Source: Amycolatopsis sp. NBC_01488
GTDB taxonomy: Bacteria > Actinomycetota > Actinomycetes > Mycobacteriales > Pseudonocardiaceae
DNA: 64,000 nucleotides
NCBI RefSeq assembly: GCF_036227105.1
Contig: NZ_CP109434.1
Location: 3,414,001-3,478,000, forward strand
Direction of reading: 5' to 3'
Of the stretch, positions 16,256 through 25,286 are shown piece by piece (the first letter of the stretch is position 1; the number at the start of each line of letters is the position of its first letter). The notes under the pieces are model-generated. The model saw only the letters and a list, made by a program, of their open reading frames with translations, was not told where the DNA came from and searched no databases. Made by a program: the position numbers and the translations under genes.

Positions 16256-16462
16256 GTGAGCGGAATCCACTACTTCGGACACATCGACCGGTTGCTCTAC
16301 GAGTACTACACGGCAGAGCTGGCCGTCCCTCAGGACGAGCGGGAGAAGCCGGGCTACCGAAACCCTCAGCTGGCTGAGCTGGCCGACACCGTCGTCCGGC
16401 TGCTGGAGCAGGAAGCCGACCACTACCGGAGCTACGCCGCCCGGTGGCGCGGCGAACACTGA
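16256..16462 (+). CDS. Small hypothetical protein, 68 aa
   Basis: GTG start with AAAGG upstream. 'HIDRLLYEYYTAELAVPQDE' then a helix 'ELADTVVRLLEQEADHYRSY'. Soluble; unknown function. Lies 17 bp before the SpdB-like gene. Confidence 0.55.
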   Translation: MSGIHYFGHIDRLLYEYYTAELAVPQDEREKPGYRNPQLAELADTVVRLLEQEADHYRSYAARWRGEH

Positions 16463-16479
16463 CCCGAAAGGAGATCACG

Positions 16480-17163
16480 ATGTCCACTGCGGACAGTACG
16501 AACCGGACTCGTCGGCTGGTGGACCTCGTTCGAACCCTGGTCGCCGTGGTCCTCGGCACGATCGGTGCGGCGGCCGGGTTCACCCACACCCACGACTGGG
16601 CGGTCCACCACGGACAACTCGGCTGGATCGCCTGGGCCGACGCTGTGGTGATCGAGGGCATCGTCATCGTCGCCGGGTTCGAGATCCAGCGCGACCACCG
16701 CACCGGCGGAACCCGCAAGCTCACCTTCCCGGTAGCGGTGCTGGTGGCCGGGTTCGGGGTGCAGATGGCCGCACAGGTCGCACTCGCCGAACCCACCCCG
16801 GCCGGATGGCTCGTGGCCGCGATGCCGGCACTCGGGTTCCTCGTGGTCGTCAAGCTCCTCATGCGCCGCGCCCCGGCCCCAGAGACCACAGTGGCACCGG
16901 AGCCCGCTGCGGATCCCGCGCCGGTCACCGTGACCGCCTCCCGAACAGACGTCGTCGCCGACCCGGCCCCCGCACCTACCGCTGTGGTCGCTCCGGCCCG
17001 GCCCCGGCTCAAGCTCCCCGCCGAGCTCACCAGCCGGATCAACACCGTGGCCGAAACCGCCCGTAACGAAGGCCGCGAGCTGACCATCGAGGAGATCCGC
17101 CGCGTCGTCCGCGTCCCGGAACCGATGGCCGCGCAGATCCTGCACGAACTCACCACCAGCTGA
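16480..17163 (+). CDS. DUF2637 membrane protein (SpdB-like)
   Basis: 227 aa with four predicted membrane helices in the first 130 residues ('TLVAVVLGTIGAAAGFTH', 'WADAVVIEGIVIVAGFEI', 'FPVAVLVAGFGVQMAAQV', 'LVAAMPALGFLVVVKLL'). A Pro/Ala-rich linker and a C-terminal helical domain ('ELTIEEIRRVVRVPEPMAA') follow. In AICEs this type of protein supports intramycelial plasmid spread and often sits between the translocase and rep genes, as here. The ATG at 16480 with GAAAGGAG upstream is preferred to an earlier in-frame start. Confidence 0.85.
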   Translation: MSTADSTNRTRRLVDLVRTLVAVVLGTIGAAAGFTHTHDWAVHHGQLGWIAWADAVVIEGIVIVAGFEIQRDHRTGGTRKLTFPVAVLVAGFGVQMAAQVALAEPTPAGWLVAAMPALGFLVVVKLLMRRAPAPETTVAPEPAADPAPVTVTASRTDVVADPAPAPTAVVAPARPRLKLPAELTSRINTVAETARNEGRELTIEEIRRVVRVPEPMAAQILHELTTS

Positions 17164-17184
17164 CCCAGCTCGACGCACCCGCCT

Positions 17185-17228
17185 ACGGCGCGGGAGCCCG
17201 GCCACTAACCCGGCTCCCGCGCCGTTTT
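17185..17228 (+). terminator. Rho-independent terminator upstream of the rep gene
   Basis: 14-bp perfect stem (ACGGCGCGGGAGCC, 17185-17198, with its complement 17212-17225) followed by TTTT. It separates the transfer operon from the replication/integration operon. Confidence 0.8.
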
Positions 17229-17255
17229 CATGCCCGCCAACCGAAAGGCTCCGAC

Positions 17256-18605
17256 ATGCTGACGTTGGAAGACCGCCTCGCCGCCCGCGTGAAAGCCTTG
17301 GACTACCACGACTGGCGAGCCAAGGTCCGCGCCGTCAACGGCTGCGCCCGCCCGATCCGGCTCTCCGGGGCACACCAGCTCCAGGACGCCACCACCGGGG
17401 CCGTGCTGCACCACCACGGCGGGGACATCTTCGCCCCGTGCGGCAACCGCCGGTCCGGGGTCTGCCCGGCCTGCTCCGACCGCTACGCCGCCGACGCCTT
17501 CCACCTCATCCGCGCCGGGCTCATCGGCGGCCACAAGGGCATCCCGGCCTCCGTGGGCGACCGGCCGCGCGCGTTCGTCACCCTCACCGCCCCGTCCTTC
17601 GGCCCGGTGCACACCGCCCACATCACCCAGAACGGGAAGCGTCGGCCGTGCGGCTGCGGGGAGTACCACCACGAGGACGACACTCGCATCGGCGCCCCGC
17701 TGGACCCCGAGACCTACGACTACGTCGGGTCGGTGCTCTGGCAAGCCCACGCCGGCGTCCTGTGGCAGCGCTTCACGATGCGGCTACGACGGGAACTGGC
17801 TCGCCGGGCTGGACTCAAGGCGCGTGAGTTCGCCGAACAGGCCCGCCTGTCCTACGGCAAGGTCGCCGAATACCAGCGGCGCGGGCTCGTGCACTTCCAC
17901 GCCGTGGTCCGCCTCGACGGCCCTGACGGCGCGGTGTCCCCGGCTCCCCGGTGGGCACACCCGGACTTGCTCGAAGACGCCGTCTACGCGGCTGCTGGAG
18001 CCGTGCTCGTGCGGACCGCGTACCCGGACGGCACCGAGCTGCCGCTCACCTGGGGCACGCAGGTCGACGTCCGCCGGATCGAACCAGCCGCATCGACTGA
18101 GCTGGAAGACGATGCCGGCCACATCTCGGAGGCCCGGCTCGCCGCCTACATCGCGAAGTACGCCACCAAGGGCACCGGCAAGAGCGAAGCCGCCGACCGG
18201 CCGATCCGCTCCCAGCTCGACATCGACCACCTCAAGGTCACCACGCACCACCGCCGGATCATCCAAACCGCCTGGGACCTCGGGGACCTGCAGGCGTACG
18301 AGGACCTGAAGCTCCGCCGGTGGGCGCACATGCTCGCGTTCCGGGGTCACTTCCTCACCAAGTCCCTCGCCTACTCCACGACGTTCAAGGCCATCCGAGG
18401 TGACCGCCAGGCCTTCCGGCTCGCCGAAACCCTCGAACGCCTGGGCCTCGACGACCGCGCCGACTCGATCGCCGTGGTCAACGACTGGTGCTTCGACGGC
18501 GCCGGTTACCGCGACGACGCCGAACGCGAACTTGCCGCCGGTATCGCCGAACGCATCCGAGACGACCGTAAACTCAAGTACAGCAAGGAAAACGACCATG
18601 AATAG
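17256..18605 (+). CDS. Replication initiator (RepSA-like, rolling circle)
   Basis: 449 aa. RepSA family as found in pSAM2-type AICEs. It has a cysteine-rich zinc-binding region ('RRSGVCPACSDRY', 'GCGEYHHEDD'), an HUH-like metal motif 'RGLVHFHAVVRLD', and a conserved segment 'AAYIAKYATKGTGKSE' containing a likely catalytic Tyr. It would nick the element's origin for rolling-circle replication after excision. ATG with GAAAGG upstream. Its last codons overlap xis by 8 bases, so rep, xis and int form one operon. Confidence 0.9.
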   Translation: MLTLEDRLAARVKALDYHDWRAKVRAVNGCARPIRLSGAHQLQDATTGAVLHHHGGDIFAPCGNRRSGVCPACSDRYAADAFHLIRAGLIGGHKGIPASVGDRPRAFVTLTAPSFGPVHTAHITQNGKRRPCGCGEYHHEDDTRIGAPLDPETYDYVGSVLWQAHAGVLWQRFTMRLRRELARRAGLKAREFAEQARLSYGKVAEYQRRGLVHFHAVVRLDGPDGAVSPAPRWAHPDLLEDAVYAAAGAVLVRTAYPDGTELPLTWGTQVDVRRIEPAASTELEDDAGHISEARLAAYIAKYATKGTGKSEAADRPIRSQLDIDHLKVTTHHRRIIQTAWDLGDLQAYEDLKLRRWAHMLAFRGHFLTKSLAYSTTFKAIRGDRQAFRLAETLERLGLDDRADSIAVVNDWCFDGAGYRDDAERELAAGIAERIRDDRKLKYSKENDHE

Positions 18606-18774
18606 CAAGCTGCTCAGCATCGAAGATGTTGCCGACTACCTCGGTATTCCGAAGAACACCCTCTACCAATGGCGTACCAAGGGCTACGGGCCGACCGGCC
18701 GCCGCATCGGCAAGTACGTCCGCTACCGCTCCGAAGACGTCGACTCGTGGGTCGATCAGCAAGGGGTGGTCTGA
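18598..18774 (+). CDS. xis: Excisionase (HTH_17 / MerR-type)
   Basis: 58 aa: 'LLSIEDVADYLGIPKNTLYQ', 'GPTGRRIGKYVRYRSEDVDS'. The compact winged-helix DNA-binding fold is typical of AICE Xis proteins, which bend DNA at the attachment site and steer the integrase towards excision. It overlaps rep by 8 bases and its stop overlaps the integrase start (TGATG). Confidence 0.9.
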   Translation: MNSKLLSIEDVADYLGIPKNTLYQWRTKGYGPTGRRIGKYVRYRSEDVDSWVDQQGVV

Positions 18775-19934
18775 TGGGTCGGCCACCGCTGCCGCTGGGA
18801 ACGTGGGGAAAGATCCGCACGTACGAGCTGCCGGACGGCGGATATCGAGCCGTGGCGAACTACAAGGACTACGACGGCGTCACGCGTCCGGTCGAACGGG
18901 TCGGTTCGACGAAGGCCAAAGCGATCAATAACCTGCTTGAAGCTTTGCGCGACCGCGCGCGAAGGTCGGGCGATGGTGAGATCAAGGCGGAGACCAAGGT
19001 TTCTGTTGCGGCGGACATGTGGTTGAAGTCGATTGACGAATCAAGCAAAGCCGCACGGACCAAGCGAGAGTACCGCGACACGTGGAACCGCTACTTGGCG
19101 ACGCCGATGGGGCACCTTCGGGTTCGGGATATCCGTGTCTCGACAGTGAATCGCCTGATCACCGAGACGCGGGATCGCAACGGCCGTGGTGCGGCATCGC
19201 ACGTCAAAGTGGTGCTGTCCGGGATCTTCGCACTGGTCGTCCGACACGACGCACTCGACAAGAACCCGGTCCGCGAGATCGAGAGTCTGGGTGCCAAGAA
19301 ACGCAAGAAGGAACGTACGGTCAACGCGAAGACCATCGGTCCCATTCTCGGGGTGTTCCACGCGGCTGAGAGTGCGAAGCGCTGGGATTTGGTCGACATG
19401 GTCGACGTACTGTCCGGACTCGGGTGCCGTATCGGCGAACTGCTCGCGCTCGACTGGGATACCTCGGTCAACTTCGACGCCGGGACGATTCGGTTCCACG
19501 GGACCGCGATTCGGGTGACTGGGCGCGGCCTGTTCGTGCAGGACCACACCAAGAGCCGTGCCGGCATGCGCACGATCCGGCCGCCTGGCTGGGTGATGGA
19601 CATCCTCAAACGTCGTCGGTCGGAGGCTGAGACGCCGTGGGTGTTCCCGTCGGCGAGCGGCACATTGCGGGATCCGGACAACACCCGGGCGCGGTTCCGG
19701 ATGGTCGTTGAGAAGACGCCGTACAAGGGTCTGCACCCGCACGACTTCCGGCACTACGTCGCCGGGGTCCTTGATGATGCCGGCCTGACCGCTCGCGAGA
19801 TCGCCGACTACCTCGGACACGAGCGAATCAGCACGACTCAAGAGGACTACATGGAAAGGGGCGTTGTGGGCGAGGACGTCGGTCCGGCGCTAGCTGAGCG
19901 CCCGAAGATCGAGCTTCCCAAAGATGAGGGTTAA
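18774..19934 (+). CDS. int: Tyrosine recombinase / AICE integrase
   Basis: 386 aa. An N-terminal SAM-like arm/core DNA-binding part ('VSVAADMWLKSIDESSKAAR') is followed by the catalytic domain: Arg in 'GLGCRIGELLALDW', 'HPHDFRHYVAGVL' (H-x-x-R) and 'LGHERISTTQEDYME' with the nucleophilic Tyr. It recombines the 38-bp site in tRNA-Arg(CCT). The gene ends 54 bp before attR, the usual arrangement. Intact, so the element may still be mobile. Confidence 0.95.
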   Translation: MGRPPLPLGTWGKIRTYELPDGGYRAVANYKDYDGVTRPVERVGSTKAKAINNLLEALRDRARRSGDGEIKAETKVSVAADMWLKSIDESSKAARTKREYRDTWNRYLATPMGHLRVRDIRVSTVNRLITETRDRNGRGAASHVKVVLSGIFALVVRHDALDKNPVREIESLGAKKRKKERTVNAKTIGPILGVFHAAESAKRWDLVDMVDVLSGLGCRIGELLALDWDTSVNFDAGTIRFHGTAIRVTGRGLFVQDHTKSRAGMRTIRPPGWVMDILKRRRSEAETPWVFPSASGTLRDPDNTRARFRMVVEKTPYKGLHPHDFRHYVAGVLDDAGLTAREIADYLGHERISTTQEDYMERGVVGEDVGPALAERPKIELPKDEG

Positions 19935-19953
19935 GCGAGGGGCGGCCTAGTGC

Positions 19954-19987
19954 AAAGCCCCTGGTCATGACCCCGACCAGGGGCTTT
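19954..19987. terminator. Bidirectional Rho-independent terminator
   Basis: GCCCCTGGTC (19957-19966) and GACCAGGGGC (19975-19984) form a perfect 10-bp stem, flanked by AAA and TTT. It ends the integrase operon and also transcription leaving tRNA-Arg from the other side. Confidence 0.9.
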
Positions 19988-20025
19988 GTGCCCCCGGCAG
20001 GATTCGAACCTGCGACACCCGCTTT
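19988..20025 (-). repeat. Right attachment site (attR) within tRNA-Arg
   Basis: The 38-bp stretch identical to attL, here part of the intact tRNA gene. Strand exchange must occur inside this block, preserving the tRNA. Confidence 0.92.
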
Positions 20026-20061
20026 AGGAGAGCGGTGCTCTATCCCCTGAGCTACGAGGGC
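19989..20061 (-). tRNA. tRNA-Arg (anticodon CCT)
   Basis: 73 nt. Acceptor GCCCTCG pairs with CGGGGGC (one G-U), anticodon stem CCGCT/AGCGG, loop CTCCTAA with anticodon CCT (reads AGG), T loop TTCGAAT, discriminator A, CCA not encoded. It is the integration target of the AICE. Confidence 0.95.
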
Positions 20062-20282
20062 TTGTCTTCTTGGACAGGCTACCCGACTGGTGGAACGAGG
20101 GGCCGCATGGTCCACGAACCTCTCCTCGACCCCATCGCGATCTTGGCGTGCAGCCTTGGCCGAGCTGGCGCGCCCGGTCGAGCGAGCCCACCGCGGGCCG
20201 GCTTCATCGGCAAGCAACGACACGTCACCCGTTTTGGTGAATCTTTGACAGTCGGCGTCCTCCAGGGCGGTTAGGGAGTGAG

Positions 20283-21047
20283 ATGTCCTTCGTCCCCCTG
20301 AAAGGTCCTTCCCCGATGCCCTCCTTCTCCCCATCGCACCTGGACGTAATCGAGCGCCGGTTCCTGGCGATGACGTCCGGGCCGGATCCGTTGGAGCTCG
20401 ACTGCGCGGCGCTGGGCTGCGGTTTGCCCGCGACGACGCTGCCACTGGATGAGGTGCGAGTCCTGCTGCTGAAGCGGCGAACGAGCTGGGTCACCAAGGA
20501 CGCCGTGTGGCAGGAGCTGGTCAAACGAGCCCACGCGACGCCGGAGCCGTGGACGACGATTACCGCCGGGATGATGATGCCGGGGCTCAAGCACATCGGC
20601 GGAAAGCTCGGAAGCCGGTACTTCGGCGACCGGAACGACCTCGACTCCGAGGTGCTGGAGGGTTTCCTCCAAGCGCTCGATGTCGTGGACGCCAAGGCTC
20701 CGAAGGTCTACGCACAACTCTACTGGGCTGCCTTCCGCCGCGGGCACGAAGCATGCAACCGGGAGAGGCGTCTGGCCGTGTCGCGTTGCGAGCTCACCGA
20801 GACGGTCGCCGACCTGCGCCCGGCAAGCGGGCATCCGGACCTCGTCCTCGCCGGCGCCGTGCTCTCGGGTGCCGTTACTCCGCAAGAGGCCGATCTCGTC
20901 TCCGACGTCCTCCTGGACCACGACGATCGGTTGACCGCGGCCAAGCGACGTGGGATGAGCCGCTACCAGGTGACGTCACAGCTCAACACCGCTTCCCGGC
21001 ACCTCGCCGACTACCTGCTCAACGAGTCTCCTCGGCCGGCTGCGTGA
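20283..21047 (+). CDS. Hypothetical protein, sigma-factor-like helical domain, 254 aa
   Basis: The first third is low in recognisable motifs. Then 'YFGDRNDLDSEVLEGFLQAL', 'PKVYAQLYWAAFRRGHEACN', 'GAVTPQEADLVSDVLL' and 'GMSRYQVTSQLNTASRHLA' give a helical pattern like degenerate sigma-70 regions 2 and 4 (the last resembling an HTH). No clear -10/-35 recognition motif can be asserted. The stop is followed 2 bases later by a WhiB-like ORF, a pairing seen in actinomycete accessory DNA next to tRNA sites. Confidence 0.6.
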   Translation: MSFVPLKGPSPMPSFSPSHLDVIERRFLAMTSGPDPLELDCAALGCGLPATTLPLDEVRVLLLKRRTSWVTKDAVWQELVKRAHATPEPWTTITAGMMMPGLKHIGGKLGSRYFGDRNDLDSEVLEGFLQALDVVDAKAPKVYAQLYWAAFRRGHEACNRERRLAVSRCELTETVADLRPASGHPDLVLAGAVLSGAVTPQEADLVSDVLLDHDDRLTAAKRRGMSRYQVTSQLNTASRHLADYLLNESPRPAA

Positions 21048-21049
21048 TC

Positions 21050-21288
21050 ATGCTCGTTGTCCGGAGCGCACCGCCTTGGCATGTACACGCCGCCTGCCGA
21101 ATTGCCGACAAGACCGTTGACTGGGTTGAAGCCGAGCCGGGCAGTGCAGCTGCTGCCAGGTGCAAGGTGACCTGCCGCAGCTGTCCGGTTCGCACGCCGA
21201 GATCACCGCGCACGCCATTCAGCGCATGGCGGAGGAGGGCGACAGCATCGACTGGTGGGAGCGCGGAGACACACGCCGTCGCACGTGA
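21050..21288 (+). pseudogene. WhiB-like protein, frameshifted
   Basis: Reads 'PPWHVHAACRIADKTVDWVE' and 'ARCKVTCRSCPV' in one frame, then 'HAEITAHAIQRMAEEGD' and 'SIDWWERGD' in another, ending at a TGA at 21286-21288. Adding one G near 21209 (TCGCAC to TCGGCAC) joins them into a 79-aa protein. WhiB proteins bind an Fe-S cluster through four Cys; the first cysteine and the C-x2-C are present, but the fourth (normally shortly after CPVR) is absent. So even the repaired protein would be atypical. Either a decayed gene or a sequencing error. Confidence 0.55.
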
Positions 21289-21505
21289 AGCGAGGCGACC
21301 CGACTCTCGTCGTCACCCGGGTGAGTGGTTCTCACCCCCCGCCCACATCGCGGATACACCCTCCCGGACGGGCCACCACACCTGACCTGGACGGACCAGC
21401 GCGTCACCTGGTCGTGTCTGGTTTCGAACTGCTGAACAACAGTAGGTAACCTTCGTTAACGGGACGCGGGGAGCCGCCTCCTACTGGCTGTTGCGGAGGG
21501 CTTCG

Positions 21506-22159
21506 TTGATCAAGCTCATGTTCGCCGACGACGAGGAACTGGTGCGCTCGGGGTTGCGCGCGATGATGTCCGGGGCTCAGGACATCGAGATCGTGGGCGA
21601 GGCCTCCGACGGCAGATCCGCGGTCGAGGTCGCCCGCCGGTATCACCCTGACGTGGCCCTTCTCGACATCAAGATGCGTGCTCCCGACGACGGCATCAGG
21701 GCGCTCAGGGCCATCCTCGCCCTCCCCGATCCGCCCACCGTCGCCATGCTGACCACCTTCGACATCGACGAGTACGTCAGCCTCGCCCTCCGGCTCGGCG
21801 CGAACGGCTTCCTCCTCAAGGACATCGACCCCGCCGCCTTGCTGAGGGCGGTCCGGGACCTGAGTAGAGGCGGGGCCGTCCTGGACCCGGGCGTCGCCGC
21901 GCGGATGGTTCAGTCGCATCGGGACGAACAACGCGCTGCCCAGCCCGCCCGGAAGCTGCTCGCCTCACTGTCCGAACGCGAACGCGAGGTCGTCGCGCTC
22001 ATCGGGCAGGGCCTCTCCAATGCCGAGATCGGCGGACGCCTGCACCTCTCCGAAGCCACCGTCAAGGGGTACGTCTCCGCCGTGCTCTCGAAGATCGGCG
22101 CGGCCAACCGGGTGCAGGCCGCGCTGCTGGCCTACCGCGGTGGACTTCTCGACCAATAG
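21506..22159 (+). CDS. NarL/LuxR-family response regulator
   Basis: 217 aa. Receiver domain with acidic pocket 'MFADDEE', phosphoacceptor Asp in 'DVALLDIKM' (about residue 54) and Lys in 'FLLKDID', followed by a LuxR HTH ('LSEREREVVALIGQGLSNAE', 'LHLSEATVKGYVSAVLSKIG'). The TTG at 21506 is favoured by GGAGGG 6 bases upstream; an ATG at 21518 is an alternative. No cognate kinase gene is adjacent, so it is an orphan here. Three bases separate it from the TRIC-channel gene. Confidence 0.9.
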   Translation: MIKLMFADDEELVRSGLRAMMSGAQDIEIVGEASDGRSAVEVARRYHPDVALLDIKMRAPDDGIRALRAILALPDPPTVAMLTTFDIDEYVSLALRLGANGFLLKDIDPAALLRAVRDLSRGGAVLDPGVAARMVQSHRDEQRAAQPARKLLASLSEREREVVALIGQGLSNAEIGGRLHLSEATVKGYVSAVLSKIGAANRVQAALLAYRGGLLDQ

Positions 22160-22162
22160 AAC

Positions 22163-22771
22163 ATGCTGCTCACGGCGCTGGAGTTCCTCGGGCTCGTCGC
22201 CTTCGCGGCGTCCGGGGCGCTCGCCGCCGTGCGGGCGCGGCTCGACGTCTTCGGCGTCGTGGTCGTCGGGCTCACCACCGCGCTCGGGGGCGGTGTCATC
22301 CGGGACGTCCTGCTCGGCATCCACCCGCCGACGACGCTGCGGAACTGGCCCTACCTCGCCGTCTGCGGGGTGACCGCCCTGGTCGTCTTCGCCTTCCACC
22401 CTCAGGTCGCTCGGCTGCGGCGGGGCGTGCTGCTTGCCGACGCGCTCGGGCTCGGCGTCTTCGCCACCGCCGGGACGACCATCGCGCTCAACGCCGGCGC
22501 GACCGTCTACGCCGCGTGCCTGATCGGCATGACGACCGGGATCGGCGGCGGTGCCGTCCGCGATCTGCTGCTCCGGGAAATACCCCTGGTCCTGCGGAGA
22601 GAGATCTACGCCATGGCCGCGCTGGCCGGCTCGGTGCTCGTCGTGGTCGGTCACACCGTGCGACTGCCGGAAGGACCGGTCACCGTGGTCGCCGCGGCAG
22701 GAGTGGTCGCCATCAGGATGGTCGCGCTCTGGCGGCACTGGAACGCCCCGGTCGCGCGGGCACCGGAGTGA
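22163..22771 (+). CDS. Trimeric intracellular cation channel (TRIC/UPF0126) family protein
   Basis: 202 aa with about six to seven membrane helices in two repeated halves. Each half has the glycine-rich motif: 'TTALGGGVIRDVLLG' and 'TTGIGGGAVRDLLLRE'. Prokaryotic TRIC proteins are monovalent cation channels of the cytoplasmic membrane. It is co-directional with the regulator 3 bp upstream and may be co-transcribed. Confidence 0.92.
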   Translation: MLLTALEFLGLVAFAASGALAAVRARLDVFGVVVVGLTTALGGGVIRDVLLGIHPPTTLRNWPYLAVCGVTALVVFAFHPQVARLRRGVLLADALGLGVFATAGTTIALNAGATVYAACLIGMTTGIGGGAVRDLLLREIPLVLRREIYAMAALAGSVLVVVGHTVRLPEGPVTVVAAAGVVAIRMVALWRHWNAPVARAPE

Positions 22772-22838
22772 GGATTCTCCTTGTTAGTTCTGTGTGTGTT
22801 CTTAGGCGAGTCTCAGCACGCTGAGTAAAACTGTCGCC

Positions 22839-23531
22839 ATGCGCATCCTTGTGGTGGACGACGACCGCGCCGTCCGTGAGTCGCTCCGGCGGTCCCTGGA
22901 GTTCAACGGCTACCAGGTCGAGCTGGCCAGCGACGGTGCGCAGGCCCTGGAAGCGATCATCGCCAACCGGCCGGACGCCATGGTCCTCGACGTCATGATG
23001 CCCCGGCTCGACGGCCTCGAGGTGGCCCGCCGCCTGCGCAGCACCGGCGACGACCTGCCGATCCTCGTGCTCACCGCCCGCGACACCGTCTCCGACCGGG
23101 TGTCCGGGCTCGACGCCGGCGCCGACGACTACCTGCCGAAGCCGTTCGCGCTGGAGGAACTGCTCGCCCGGCTGCGGGCGCTGCTGCGCCGCGCCGTCCC
23201 CGAGACGCAGAACGGCCAGGCGTCGGAGGCCCTGTCCTTCGCGGACCTGACGCTCGACCCCGGCACGCGCGAGGTCCGCCGCGGCGGCCGCGAGATCAGC
23301 CTGACGCGGACCGAGTTCGCACTGCTGGAACTGTTCCTTTCCTACCCGAAGCACGTCCTCACGCGGGGCCGGATACTGGAGGAAGTATGGGGTTACGACT
23401 TCCCGACGTCGGGCAACGCGCTGGAGGTCTACGTCGGCTACTTGCGCCGCAAGACGGAGGCCGAGGGGGAGCCGAGGCTGATCCACACGGTGCGGGGGGT
23501 GGGGTACGTCCTGAGGGAAACCCCGCCGTGA
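22839..23531 (+). CDS. mprA: OmpR-family response regulator (MprA-like)
   Basis: 230 aa. Receiver '[20 protein letters not shown]' with phosphoacceptor Asp51 in '[12 protein letters not shown]' and Lys in '[18 protein letters not shown]', then a winged helix ('[20 protein letters not shown]', '[11 protein letters not shown]'-type end, '[12 protein letters not shown]'). It closely follows mycobacterial MprA in motif order; MprAB respond to envelope stress and control an HtrA-like protease. Overlaps the kinase start by 4 bases. Confidence 0.88.
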   Translation: MRILVVDDDRAVRESLRRSLEFNGYQVELASDGAQALEAIIANRPDAMVLDVMMPRLDGLEVARRLRSTGDDLPILVLTARDTVSDRVSGLDAGADDYLPKPFALEELLARLRALLRRAVPETQNGQASEALSFADLTLDPGTREVRRGGREISLTRTEFALLELFLSYPKHVLTRGRILEEVWGYDFPTSGNALEVYVGYLRRKTEAEGEPRLIHTVRGVGYVLRETPP

Positions 23532-24946
23532 CCGAAGCCGGAGAACCCGGTGACCCCCGCGGCACGCGCTGGGGGACGCGCCGGTTCTCGCTGCGCGGCC
23601 GGGTGACGCTGCTCGCCGCCGCCTGTGTCGCCGGTGCCGTCGCGCTGGTGTCGATCGGCGCGTACATGGTCGTGAGCAACAACCTCTACCAGCAGCTCGA
23701 CGACAGCCTCATGGCGCGCGCGCAGGCGGCGGTCGCCTCGCCGCAGGTGCAGACCGAGCTGCGGCAGGTCCCCGGTGCCTTCCTGGCCAGCGCCGACCTG
23801 CAGATCGGGCAGCTCACCGCCGCGCCCGACGTCCAGCACGCCGTGATGACCTACCCGCTGTCGAGCTCGGCGCCGCCGTTCGACCAGCACGAGCTGGACG
23901 TCGCGAACGGCGATTCACCGCAGTCGATGCGGACGGACTTCCGCACCGACAGCCGCGTCGTCGCGCTGCCGTCCGGGCACGGCGAGGCCATCGTGCTCGC
24001 CCAGTCGATGGGCCCGACCAAGCGCACGCTGAACGAGCTCGCGCTGGTCCTGTTCCTCATCGGCGGCGCCGGCATCCTGGTCGCCGCCGCGGCGGGCACC
24101 GCCGTCGCGCGGGCCGGCCTGCGCCCGGTCGACCGGCTGACGTCGGCCGCCGAGCGCGTTGCCAAGACCGGCGACCTGCGGCCGATCCCGGTCAGCGGCG
24201 ACGACGAGCTGGCGCGCCTCACCACGACCTTCAACACGATGCTCGGCACGGTCGCGGACTCGCAGGAACGCCAGCGCCAGCTGGTCGCGGACGCGGGACA
24301 CGAGCTGCGGACGCCGTTGACGTCGCTGCGCACCAACCTCGAGCTGCTGCTCGCCGCGAGCAAGCCGGGCGCGCCGCCGCTGCCGGACGAGGACCGGATC
24401 GACATCGTCGCGGACATCAGCGGCCAGCTCGACGAGCTGACGCAGCTCATCGGCGACCTCGTCGAGCTCGCCCGCCAGGACGAGCCGCGTGAGCGCTTCG
24501 AGCGCGTCGAGCTGCTGGACGTCGTCGAGCGCGCGCTCGACCGGGCGCGGCGGCGCGCGGGCGACATCAACTTCGACGTCTCGCTGCAGCCGTGGGTGCT
24601 CACCGGCGACAACAGCTCGATCGAGCGCGCGGTGCTGAACCTGCTGGACAACGCGGTGAAGTTCTCGCCGCCGGACGCGACGGTCTGGGTGCGGCTGTAC
24701 CCGCTCGGCGACGGCACCGCCGTGGTCGAGGTGGCCGACGCCGGCCCGGGTATCGCCGAGGAGGACCTGCCGAAGGTGTTCGACCGCTTCTACCGCTCGT
24801 CGGAGGCCCGGACGCTGCCCGGCTCGGGGCTCGGCCTGGCGATCGTGAAGCACGCGGCCGAGCGGCACGGCGGCGCGGTGTACGCGTCGCGGGCGCCCGA
24901 AGGCGGTGCGCTGATGACGATCCGGCTGCCGGGGGCGCCCGGCTGA
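23528..24946 (+). CDS. mprB: Sensor histidine kinase (MprB-like)
   Basis: 472 aa. Basic N-terminus, first membrane helix ('[19 protein letters not shown]'), an extracytoplasmic domain of about 140 residues, second helix ('[19 protein letters not shown]'), HAMP ('[20 protein letters not shown]'), dimerisation/phosphoacceptor H258 in '[13 protein letters not shown]', and ATPase boxes '[13 protein letters not shown]', 'VADAGPGI' and '[10 protein letters not shown]'. The GTG start overlaps the mprA stop (GTGA). Senses an envelope signal and phosphorylates its partner; the signal is not known. Confidence 0.9.
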   Translation: MTEAGEPGDPRGTRWGTRRFSLRGRVTLLAAACVAGAVALVSIGAYMVVSNNLYQQLDDSLMARAQAAVASPQVQTELRQVPGAFLASADLQIGQLTAAPDVQHAVMTYPLSSSAPPFDQHELDVANGDSPQSMRTDFRTDSRVVALPSGHGEAIVLAQSMGPTKRTLNELALVLFLIGGAGILVAAAAGTAVARAGLRPVDRLTSAAERVAKTGDLRPIPVSGDDELARLTTTFNTMLGTVADSQERQRQLVADAGHELRTPLTSLRTNLELLLAASKPGAPPLPDEDRIDIVADISGQLDELTQLIGDLVELARQDEPRERFERVELLDVVERALDRARRRAGDINFDVSLQPWVLTGDNSSIERAVLNLLDNAVKFSPPDATVWVRLYPLGDGTAVVEVADAGPGIAEEDLPKVFDRFYRSSEARTLPGSGLGLAIVKHAAERHGGAVYASRAPEGGALMTIRLPGAPG

Positions 24947-25286
24947 TCCCGGCGTTCCGCGAGCCGCCGGCCGACCCGGGCGCCCGGGTGATCCTCGCGG
25001 TTTCGACCACCCTGCTCGAGCCGGGAGCGGATTCCTTCCCTCGGGTTCTCCGCCGTGGTCGCCGGCTGCTAAGCGCTCGCGGCGCTCGTCACCGCGGACG
25101 AATTGCCGCTCGCGTGGCGGGTTGCGCTCGCCTCGCCCGTGGTGGTGTTGTTCGGCTGGGGCGTGGTTCTGCCGATCGTGCTGTGACCTGGTATTTCGAA
25201 AGTTCACCCGCGTCCGCCCTGCGGATACCGTGTTGAATCGTGTAGGATTTTGTGTGGTTGGGGAGTGACGGGGACGGAGTTGAGCG
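24947..25286. other. 340-bp intergenic region, possible small-gene remnant
   Basis: A stretch ending near 25186 reads 'WRVALASPVVVLFGWGVVL', like the last helix of a small membrane protein. An in-frame stop (TAA near 25070) and the lack of a start make it a remnant at best. The last 100 bp are AT-richer and presumably hold the promoter of the DeoR gene. Confidence 0.4.

Larger units (their letters stand above)
7688..20025 (+). mobile_element. Actinomycete integrative and conjugative element (AICE) in tRNA-Arg(CCT)
   Basis: The element is defined by a 38-bp exact direct repeat at 7688-7725 and 19988-20025, which is the 3' part of tRNA-Arg(CCT). The intact tRNA remains at the right end next to the integrase. 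Genes in order: two unknown proteins, a frameshifted HTH gene, a YdcF-like gene, a GntR repressor (minus), an SCO3933-like regulator, eight or so tiny ORFs, an FtsK/TraB-type translocase, small ORFs, a SpdB-like protein, a RepSA-like initiator, excisionase and integrase. This is the standard AICE toolkit: excision, rolling-circle replication and double-stranded DNA transfer by one translocase. At 12.3 kb it is compact and carries little recognisable cargo. Confidence 0.92.

Noticed and set aside
25000..25190. A small membrane-protein gene before deoR
   Set aside because: In-frame stop and no start codon; kept only as a possible remnant.
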